In this document: positions 1 through 5,571 of the stretch, one piece after another | Numbering within the stretch: position 1 is the stretch's first letter | How the letters are laid out: every line of letters begins with the position of its first letter | Origin: CAG-488 sp963625295 | GTDB lineage: Bacteria > Bacillota > Clostridia > Oscillospirales > Acutalibacteraceae | Direction of reading: 5' to 3' | DNA length: 5,571 nucleotides | Assembly: GCA_963625295.1 (NCBI GenBank) | Contig: CAVFTC010000102.1 | Location: forward strand, 1-5,571 | Position numbers and translations under genes: made by a program | Notes under the pieces: model-generated | The model's database searches: none | Seen by the model: the letters and a program-made list of their open reading frames with translations, nothing else | What the model was told of the DNA's origin: nothing

Positions 1-778
1 GGAAATCGGAGTTTCCTCCTCTTGTTACTATCCGGCGCTGATTGAGGATTCGCTTAAAGCCGTCGGTCGCTCGGGAGCAAAAACAGCGGAAGTATTTTTC
101 AATTCCGCTTGCGAGCTTGACGGCGAATATCTCAGGGAGCTTTGCAGGATAAGGGAGTATTACGGCATCGAAGTTCGCTCGATTCATCCGTTCACCTCAG
201 GATTTGAACCGTTTATGTTCTTCAGCAGCTACGAAAGGCGCACGCTCGACAGTATCGAATTTTATAAACGGTATTTTGCGGCGGCGAACGCACTCGGCGC
301 AGAGCTAATCGTTTTGCACGGCGGCAAAAGCAAAAAAGCATATACACCTGAATTATATGCCGAGAATTACCTCAAATTGCACAACGCAGCAAGAAAAGAG
401 GGCGTTTTTATTGCGCACGAGAATGTGAACAAGTATCTTTGCTCCAATCCGCATTACATGAAAAGCGTTGCCGACCTCGTCGGAGATGAATTCAAGGCGG
501 TGCTGGACATAAAGCAGTGCCGCAGAACAGGTCAAAGCGAATTTGAATTCATCGATCTGCTCGGCGACAAAATAGCTCAGGTTCACCTCAGCGACGGCAC
601 GGCGGAGCAGGACTGCCTTGCCCCCGGCGCAGGCGAATACGATTTCGGGAAGCTGTTCAAGGCTCTGAAAGCACACGGTTACGACAACACCGCCGTAATT
701 GAGCTGTACCGTGACAGCTTCAAGAACGAAAGCGACATCAAAGCCTCACTTAAATATTTGCAAAACATAATAATATAG
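1..778 (+). CDS. Sugar phosphate isomerase/epimerase-like TIM-barrel protein (5' end cut by window)
   Basis: The reading frame is open from base 2 to the TAG at 776-778, giving 258 visible residues. It begins EIGVSSSCYYP, which looks like the first beta strand of the fold, and base 1 is a G that could end an ATG, so probably only one or a few codons are missing. The family is the xylose-isomerase-like TIM barrel (AP endonuclease 2 superfamily), cytoplasmic, usually with a divalent metal. Candidate metal or catalytic residues in visible numbering are H62 (SIHPF), H106 (VLHGGK), E140 (HENVN), D169 (VLDIKQ), H195 (QVHLSDG) and E234 (VIELYR), with the typical late PGAGEYDF loop. The length is normal for the family. 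Many members bear a histidine shortly after the D169-equivalent, where this one has DIKQ; I believe this is a known clostridial variant. The substrate cannot be told, and the neighbouring ABC operon is convergent and probably unrelated. An internal Met at 215 is not the true start, because conserved strands lie upstream of it. Confidence 0.88.
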   Translation, partial: EIGVSSSCYYPALIEDSLKAVGRSGAKTAEVFFNSACELDGEYLRELCRIREYYGIEVRSIHPFTSGFEPFMFFSSYERRTLDSIEFYKRYFAAANALGAELIVLHGGKSKKAYTPELYAENYLKLHNAARKEGVFIAHENVNKYLCSNPHYMKSVADLVGDEFKAVLDIKQCRRTGQSEFEFIDLLGDKIAQVHLSDGTAEQDCLAPGAGEYDFGKLFKALKAHGYDNTAVIELYRDSFKNESDIKASLKYLQNIII

Positions 779-807
779 GCAACACCTCACAATTCAAGGT
801 GTTGCCT
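777..807. terminator. Bidirectional intrinsic terminator between convergent genes
   Basis: AGGCAACACCT (777-787) and AGGTGTTGCCT (797-807) are perfect inverted repeats, giving an 11-bp stem with a 9-base loop (788-796). On the plus strand it is followed by TTTCTTTATT, a U-rich tail suited to ending the isomerase transcript. Read on the minus strand, the stem is followed by TATATTATTATGTTTT, which could serve the permease transcript. The isomerase stop codon overlaps the base of the stem and the permease stop (812-814) lies in the T-rich tail, so the two genes are packed tightly around one shared hairpin. Termination in the plus direction is the stronger prediction. Confidence 0.85.
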
Positions 808-811
808 TTCT

Positions 812-3800
812 TTATTCGATTTCCTTGAGCGTTTCTGCCATATTTATTCTGTCTATCTTGAACTTGATCGGCATCGCCGAAACAAAAGATATCAATACGA
901 TAACAAAAATCGTAACAAGATAGCTCCACCATGCAATCGAGCTGCTGTAAACGATGTTGTCAACCGTAATGAAGCCCACAAGAACCTTGTGCAGGAAAAT
1001 TCCGGCGATCAGTCCGATAAGCGTACCGTAAGCCATTGAGATTATGCTCTCACGGATAACATATATCAGCACCTCATGGTCGCTCAAACCGATAACCTTG
1101 ATGTTGGCGATCTCCCTTGTCCTTTCGCTGAGGTTAACATTGGAGTTCGTGTACATGACAATAAGAGCCAACAAGCACGCAGAAAGAACGAACAGCATAA
1201 CAACGGCAAAAATTCGGTTTATCGAAACATCAACCGAGCTTGCCATGTCCGAAGCGGTCGATGCACCCGTTACAATATCCTCCTTGAGAAAATCGGAAGC
1301 AAGCTTTTCTATGTCGTTTTCCTCAACATAAGACTTCGCCGTAACAATTATATATTTGCGCTGCGGTTCTTCGCCAAAAACCTCCTCATAGGTTTCATCG
1401 GTCATGTAAACATAATGATTGGTGTAATTCTTGACAATTCCGCTGACAAGCGCACTGTATGTCGTGCCGTTGGGGGAGGCGAGATATATCTCTCCGCCGG
1501 GCTTTATTCCGAGGTCGGTCGCCATCTTTTCGGTTATAACGACCTTGCCTCGGCTGAAATCAAGGCTGCCGTCAACCATCTTGAAATTAACATAGTCTGA
1601 AATTTCATCGCTGTTTTTCATCGTGATGATGCTGACGGTTCGCTTGACCTGTGCGCTGCTGTCTGCCGAAGCCGCTGCGCTCGTGTTGCTGATAAGCACA
1701 GCGTTCTCGGTTCGCTGATCGTTTTGAATATCCTTGAGCACCTGCGTATCCTCCTGCTGGGGAGTTCGCAAAACGAACAATATATCATACTTGAATATTC
1801 CGTCGTCGGCATACTGTGCGCCGGAAACGGCGGTCGTCGAATTTATCAGTCCGAGCGACGAGAGAATAAGAGCCGTACAGCAGGCAATTCCGAGTGCGCC
1901 TGCCGCCACTCTTTCACGGCTTCGTGAAACCGTTCTTGCGACAACGATCATGCCGTAGCTCATCTTGCCCCAAATGCCGGGGATTTTCTCCAGCAAGTGT
2001 CTGCGGTTATACGCAATGTTTTTCGGCCGCATAAGAATTGCCGGATTGTGCCTGATCTCATGGATCACGGCAGTCAATGTCGCAGCAACGATCATTAAAA
2101 ACGAAAGCGCAATGCCGAAGAAAACATAGTCCGCAAGAAAAACAGTGCCGACATTCGGAATGCTGTAGGTCATGTTATAAATCGAGCAGATAACAAACGG
2201 AAGCAAACAGGTTCCCATTACCGTTCCGATGAAAATTCCTATCGCCCACGCAAGCAATGCATAAAGAAGAAACTTGCAGACAACGGAAAGGTTTGAATAG
2301 CCGAACGCTTTCAAAACGCCGATCTCCCGTCTTTCCTCCTCAACATTCTTTATCATGATAACAAGGCAGGCTATCATTGCGGTAAGGAAAAAGACTATCG
2401 GAAAAATCGTTGACATAGACTTGATATTTTTCAGGCTCACCGCAAGGCTTCTCATTCCCGAAAAATCATCTCTTGTAATCGTGTTCCATCTGAGATTTTC
2501 GAGATTGCTGAAAGTCGTGCGATAGCTTTTCAGCTCCGAATTCAGCTTTTCGGTCTTGCTGTCAATGTCATTTTTCAGCTCCGTGTATTCGTTGTCAACT
2601 GTAGAATAGCGGCTTTTTGCTACCTTTAAGTCATACTCTGCCTTTGAAACCTCGACTGTGCTGTTTCTTGAAGCGAGGGTATAGCTGATTTGTGCCTCGG
2701 TAACACGGCGATTGAGCGTTTCCAGCTCCTTTCCTTCGCTTTCAACCTGAGCAATAAGAGTAGTCAGACTGCTCTGACCCTTGGTCAAATCATTCATTGA
2801 CGAAACATATTTCTCAAGCGTTGCCGAATCCGCATCGTAATTCTTCATTGCCGTGTTGTAATTTGACGCAGCGTTCGAGCATTCGGTTTTCAAAATATCT
2901 CTCTGCGATTTTGCCGTTGAAAGAGCCGCTCTTTCGTTTGAAAGAGCAAGCGAATATGTTTTTTTCTCGTTTTCTTTCTTCGTCTTTTCGGACTTGGACG
3001 AGGTGAGCCGAGACTGCGCATTTTCAAGCTCGCTCTTTCTTGAATCAAGCTCCTTTTGCGCCGTCGTAAGCTCGCTGTTGAGCCTTGTTCTTGTGCTTAT
3101 TGCGTAAAGCTTTTCTTCGTTCGTTGCCGCCGAGTCGGAAATGATGGCATTCTGCGCCTTGATTTCCTCCTTCAGCCCATCAACGACAGAGGTCTGCTCA
3201 TCGATACGCTGATTATAATAGCTCATGTTCGAGTCTGTTGACGAAATTGTTGCGTCAAGCTCGGCTATCTCGGAATCAAGCTTTGAAATTTTCGATTCAT
3301 AGCTTGAAATATTGCTTTCATGCTCCGCTATTTCCGCCTCCTTGGCGTCAAGCTCGGTCTTTTTGCTTTGGTACGCTCCCTCAAGAGAATCCAGCTCCGT
3401 CTTGGCTGTTGTGTGCTTTGCATTGAGGTCGTCATACAGCTTTTTCAACTCGCTGTAGCCCTTGATCTCCGAGCTTTGGCTGTCCCTTGATTTAACATGT
3501 GCGTCATAGCTCTTTTGAAGCGTTGAAAGCTGGCTTTCAAGCGTGCTCAGGGTCGATGCGGCGGATTTTATTTTCTCCTCATTCGAGGCTTTGAGGTTTT
3601 TGAGTATTTTATCCTCGTTATCAACATATTGCTTGAATTCCTTTATCGACGCTTCCTTTTCCTCAAGCTGTTTTGCGCTCGTCTGGGAATAAGTCTGTAT
3701 CTCCGTCTCTTTATCCTTTATTTTCTGAGTATACTCGTTTTTAAGCTCGGCAAGCTTTGAAGAAATCGCCTCTTTGGAGACCTCGCTGATTTGCTCTGCG

Positions 3801-4579
3801 ATAACGCCGGCACGCTCCGAATATTCCTCGGAGAAGGTGTCTATCGAATCGGAGTAATTCATTCTAACCGCAAGCATATTGACATCTTTTGAGGAAAACG
3901 CCTCCGGCAAAACATAAATATACGAATCGAGGTTACCGGAACCGAGCTTCGTCTGTCCCCTGTCGGACGAGATATAGATCGGCGAGGTGACCGTTCCGAC
4001 AATAACGAACTTATCGTTTGCCAACGAAACGCCTGCGGAGGTATCAACATCGGTTATGTTAAGTGTCTTGCCTATCTCAATCTCGGAATAAAGCTCCGCT
4101 GTTTTTTCGTCAACAACGCACTCGTCGGCTTTTTCGGGCAGCCTGCCCTCTTTAAGGTCAAGGCAATTGAGAAACGACGGATCGCTCTCGCCATCATCCT
4201 GAAGAAAATTCTTTTCCTTTTCAACATCGAGCGAGTTGATTCTCAGAATAAGCTCCGTTCCGTTTTTGTTGACAAGAGTCTCTCTGCCGAGCGTCGCATA
4301 ACCGTCGATATAGCTTGAAGCGGCGACCTGGCTGACATTCTTTATATTTTTTATTTTTTCAATATCTTCGTTTGTAAAAGGAATCGACGATGAAACATAA
4401 ACATCCATCAGATTATTCCTGTTAAAATACTCGTTCGCCTCGTAATTCATTGCCGGGCTTGCCGAATTTATTCCGACAAAAAAGCTCATTCCGAGCGCAA
4501 TAATAATTGCCACGGAAAGAAATCTGAGCTTGTTGGCGGCAATGGAGCGAAAAGCATCCTTAATGAGGGTTTTGGTCAT
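812..4579 (-). CDS. FtsX/MacB-family ABC transporter permease with a long inserted extracellular coiled coil
   Basis: This is a 1255-residue membrane subunit of an ABC transporter, numbered from the ATG at 4579. Domains in order are: TM1 (about 20-40); MacB-like ectodomain 1 (about 41-258); a proline-free coiled coil (about 260-695) with clear heptads such as I424/I431/I438/I445 and L504/L511/L518/L525; TM2 (723-743); coupling helix with EERREIGVLKAFGYS (748-762); TM3 (770-797); TM4 (816-839); TM5 (891-912); ectodomain 2 (about 913-1122); TM6 (1123-1144); second coupling helix SERTREIANIKVIGLS (1151-1166); TM7 (1177-1197); TM8 (1216-1236); and a short basic cytoplasmic tail. Both ectodomains carry a similar G-x-L...VV-x-x-EK segment (about 145-177 and 1004-1036), indicating two homologous halves. 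Ordinary two-half permeases of this kind are much shorter, the coiled coil accounting for most of the excess. The ATG is preferred over the GTG at 4585: it forms TAATG with the ATPase stop, and AAAGGA sits 10 bases upstream, too close to the GTG. It works with the adjacent ATPase. The substrate is unknown; extrusion of peptides or lipids, or control of a wall enzyme in FtsEX fashion, are the options. Confidence 0.93.
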   Translation of the reverse strand: MTKTLIKDAFRSIAANKLRFLSVAIIIALGMSFFVGINSASPAMNYEANEYFNRNNLMDVYVSSSIPFTNEDIEKIKNIKNVSQVAASSYIDGYATLGRETLVNKNGTELILRINSLDVEKEKNFLQDDGESDPSFLNCLDLKEGRLPEKADECVVDEKTAELYSEIEIGKTLNITDVDTSAGVSLANDKFVIVGTVTSPIYISSDRGQTKLGSGNLDSYIYVLPEAFSSKDVNMLAVRMNYSDSIDTFSEEYSERAGVIAEQISEVSKEAISSKLAELKNEYTQKIKDKETEIQTYSQTSAKQLEEKEASIKEFKQYVDNEDKILKNLKASNEEKIKSAASTLSTLESQLSTLQKSYDAHVKSRDSQSSEIKGYSELKKLYDDLNAKHTTAKTELDSLEGAYQSKKTELDAKEAEIAEHESNISSYESKISKLDSEIAELDATISSTDSNMSYYNQRIDEQTSVVDGLKEEIKAQNAIISDSAATNEEKLYAISTRTRLNSELTTAQKELDSRKSELENAQSRLTSSKSEKTKKENEKKTYSLALSNERAALSTAKSQRDILKTECSNAASNYNTAMKNYDADSATLEKYVSSMNDLTKGQSSLTTLIAQVESEGKELETLNRRVTEAQISYTLASRNSTVEVSKAEYDLKVAKSRYSTVDNEYTELKNDIDSKTEKLNSELKSYRTTFSNLENLRWNTITRDDFSGMRSLAVSLKNIKSMSTIFPIVFFLTAMIACLVIMIKNVEEERREIGVLKAFGYSNLSVVCKFLLYALLAWAIGIFIGTVMGTCLLPFVICSIYNMTYSIPNVGTVFLADYVFFGIALSFLMIVAATLTAVIHEIRHNPAILMRPKNIAYNRRHLLEKIPGIWGKMSYGMIVVARTVSRSRERVAAGALGIACCTALILSSLGLINSTTAVSGAQYADDGIFKYDILFVLRTPQQEDTQVLKDIQNDQRTENAVLISNTSAAASADSSAQVKRTVSIITMKNSDEISDYVNFKMVDGSLDFSRGKVVITEKMATDLGIKPGGEIYLASPNGTTYSALVSGIVKNYTNHYVYMTDETYEEVFGEEPQRKYIIVTAKSYVEENDIEKLASDFLKEDIVTGASTASDMASSVDVSINRIFAVVMLFVLSACLLALIVMYTNSNVNLSERTREIANIKVIGLSDHEVLIYVIRESIISMAYGTLIGLIAGIFLHKVLVGFITVDNIVYSSSIAWWSYLVTIFVIVLISFVSAMPIKFKIDRINMAETLKEIE

Positions 4580-5280
4580 TACCACTCTATCCTTTCAACC
4601 GGCATCGGCGTATCATTGATTTCGATCTTGCTGATTTTGCCGCTCTTCATTGAAATTATTCTGTCCGCTATCGGTGCGATAGCATGGTTATGAGTTATGA
4701 TTACAACCGTCATTTTCATTATTTCCGAAACCTTTTTGATAAGCTTCAGAACCTGAATTCCGGTTTCATAGTCAAGCGCTCCCGTCGGCTCGTCGCAAAG
4801 AAGAAGCTTCGGCTTTTTGACCAGTGCCCTTGCAATGGCAACACGCTGCTGCTCACCGCCGGAGAGCTGCGACGGAAAAAGATTCGCTCTTTTTTCAAGT
4901 CCGACCAACCGCAAAAGTGCCATGCAGTCAACGGCCTTATCGCTGAGATTCGCAACAAGCTCAAGATTCTCGACCGCAGTAAGGTTGGGCACAAGATTGT
5001 AGGACTGAAAGATAAATCCGACCTCCTGCCTGCGGTAAAGCATCAGCATACGCTTTCCAAAGTCTGTGATAATCTTATCATCAACGGCAATCTGTCCCCC
5101 GGAGCAGCTGTCCATACCTCCCAGCACATTGAGAAGCGTAGTTTTACCCGCTCCGCTGGGGCCAACCACAACGCAAAGCTCGCCCTGCTCTATGGAAAAG
5201 CTGACTCCGTCAAGAGCGTTCACAAATTCCGAGCCTGACTTATACCTTTTATAAACATCTGCAAATTCAATGTAACCCAT
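4579..5280 (-). CDS. ABC transporter ATP-binding protein (MacB/LolD/FtsE-type)
   Basis: This 233-residue cytoplasmic ATPase should power the adjoining permease as a dimer. All nucleotide-binding motifs are intact: Walker A GPSGAGKT (40-47), Q-loop Q92 in FIFQSYNLVPNLTAVEN, signature LSGGEQQR (139-146), Walker B LLLCDEP with D163 and E164, D-loop GALD (167-170) and H-loop H197 in ITHNH. The Q-loop context (FQSYNLVPNLTAVEN) and the DEPTGALD Walker B/D-loop segment are typical of the LolD/MacB/FtsE group, which pairs with FtsX-like permeases, agreeing with the gene next to it. The length is normal, without extra domains. The start is set by an AAGGCGGTG ribosome binding site four bases upstream of the ATG. 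Its stop codon overlaps the permease start as TAATG, so the two are probably translationally coupled. No regulator or membrane-fusion adaptor gene is visible within the window. Confidence 0.96.
   Translation of the reverse strand: MGYIEFADVYKRYKSGSEFVNALDGVSFSIEQGELCVVVGPSGAGKTTLLNVLGGMDSCSGGQIAVDDKIITDFGKRMLMLYRRQEVGFIFQSYNLVPNLTAVENLELVANLSDKAVDCMALLRLVGLEKRANLFPSQLSGGEQQRVAIARALVKKPKLLLCDEPTGALDYETGIQVLKLIKKVSEIMKMTVVIITHNHAIAPIADRIISMKSGKISKIEINDTPMPVERIEW
4590..4595 (-). promoter_or_regulatory. Ribosome binding site deciding the permease start
   Basis: On the minus strand AAAGGA lies inside the end of the ATPase gene, 10 bases before the ATG at 4579 and only 4 before the GTG at 4585. 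Aligned as the left part of AAAGGAGG, the spacing to the ATG is near optimal and that to the GTG is too short. Together with the TAATG overlap this favours the ATG. Confidence 0.6.
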
Positions 5281-5284
5281 AGTA

Positions 5285-5293
5285 CACCGCCTT
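5285..5293 (-). promoter_or_regulatory. Strong ribosome binding site of the ATPase gene
   Basis: The minus strand reads AAGGCGGTG followed by TACT and the ATG. It matches the ideal AAGGAGGTG at eight of nine positions with suitable spacing, and supports the ATPase start at 5280. Confidence 0.8.
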
Positions 5294-5321
5294 TTTCGGC
5301 ATTATAAAAATATCCATGATA

Positions 5322-5350
5322 ATTATACAACACACCGTCCCCGTTTGCAA
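5322..5350 (-). promoter_or_regulatory. Sigma-A-type promoter of the ABC operon
   Basis: On the minus strand a TTGCAA -35 box (5345-5350; four of six matches to TTGACA) is followed by a 17-base spacer and a perfect TATAAT -10 box (5322-5327). Transcription should begin near 5315, leaving a leader of roughly 35 bases before the ATPase ATG. The spacer is unusually GC-rich (ACGGGGACGG on the minus strand) for such an AT-rich region, which could be a regulator contact, but no clear operator dyad was found. No other promoter is evident between the two genes, so the permease is probably co-transcribed. Confidence 0.7.
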
Positions 5351-5442
5351 GAAATAACTTTCCGAACACAAAATATTTTTATACAGATGTGACCTTATGA
5401 ATAAAAATGCTTCGATTGTTTCATATATTGCCGTGCAGTTTT

Positions 5443-5571
5443 AAGGCAATACCGCACAATTGAGGTGTATGGATTGCGCAGTAAGATTTTTCGTCAGGTT
5501 GTACAAAAATTTTGCAGGCTTGCTGTCGCAAGTCAAAGAATTTTTGTGCAACATGACGGAAACAGCTTCAA
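5443..5571. repeat. Structured non-coding element, MITE-like intergenic repeat (right end cut by window)
   Basis: This non-coding stretch contains two dyads in series. The first pairs 5450-5460 with 5473-5483 (9 of 11 pairs, 12-base loop). The second is a long stem pairing 5488-5513 with 5537-5562: 26 positions with one mismatch (5497/5553) and three G-T wobbles. It is capped by an inner stem 5517-5523/5528-5534 with a TGTC loop. Mismatches that keep G-T pairing suggest the structure has been maintained as RNA on one strand or is simply a slightly diverged inverted repeat. No open reading frame of note lies inside. The layout resembles small non-autonomous mobile repeats common between genes in clostridia; a structured RNA or a terminator for a gene beyond the edge are alternatives. 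The left boundary (AAGGCAATACCGCACAATT) is my estimate and the right boundary is outside the window. Confidence 0.6.

Noticed and set aside
353..676. Minus-strand open frame of 107 codons within the isomerase
   Set aside because: It is a shadow of the plus-strand TIM-barrel gene, with no domain.
1076..1600. Plus-strand open frame of 174 codons
   Set aside because: It lies wholly inside the permease gene on the opposite strand, has no recognisable domain, and the minus-strand frame is clearly the coding one (coupling helix, membrane segments, ectodomain 2).
4684..5238. Plus-strand open frame of 184 codons
   Set aside because: It is antisense to the ATPase, whose Walker A, signature and Walker B motifs lie on the minus strand; the plus-strand translation resembles no family.
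5301..5306. Second TATAAT on the minus strand, closer to the ATPase
   Set aside because: The sequence 17 bases upstream (TGTATA) matches only three of six -35 positions, and the start site would fall very near the ribosome binding site; the box at 5322-5327 has the better partner.
5397..5444. Possible 15-codon peptide MNKNASIVSYIAVQF on the plus strand
   Set aside because: There is no ribosome binding site before the ATG, and a frame this short is expected by chance in AT-rich sequence.
5443..5571. CRISPR array or tRNA as an explanation of the structured right end
   Set aside because: There are no regularly spaced direct repeats and no cloverleaf with T-arm or anticodon features; the signal is nested inverted repeats.

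Overview
The window suggests a low-to-moderate GC Gram-positive bacterium, most likely a gut-type clostridium (Oscillospiraceae/Ruminococcus-like). This is inferred from the protein style (a clostridial-type sugar phosphate isomerase and a very long FtsX-like permease with an inserted coiled coil), purine-rich Shine-Dalgarno sites and consensus sigma-A-like promoter elements. No taxonomic marker gene is present, so the assignment is tentative.

Layout. From the left edge to 778 (+) lies almost all of a TIM-barrel sugar phosphate isomerase/epimerase-like gene, missing at most its first few codons. A perfect 11-bp hairpin at 777-807 separates it from a convergent two-gene operon on the minus strand and probably terminates both. 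That operon, read right to left, is an ABC ATPase (5280 to 4579) followed by a 1255-residue FtsX/MacB-type permease (4579 to 812). The two genes are joined by a TAATG stop/start overlap. A good promoter (TTGCAA, 17 bp, TATAAT) and a strong ribosome binding site precede the ATPase. The rest of the right end, 5443 to the edge, is a non-coding, highly structured sequence with two hairpins. It looks like a mobile or MITE-like intergenic repeat and is cut by the window edge.

How the parts work together. The ATPase and permease should form one membrane complex, with ATPase dimers docking on the permease's two coupling helices. The permease has two FtsX-type halves (8 predicted membrane segments, two MacB-like ectodomains). 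An approximately 435-residue, proline-free coiled coil is inserted between its first ectodomain and the following membrane segment. This architecture suggests a mechanotransmission-type transporter acting outside the membrane (on cell wall, lipids or an envelope partner) rather than a simple channel, but the substrate cannot be read from the sequence.

The most notable points are the long extracellular coiled-coil hairpin of the permease and the structured repeat at the right edge. The left end of that repeat resembles the terminator between the convergent genes.
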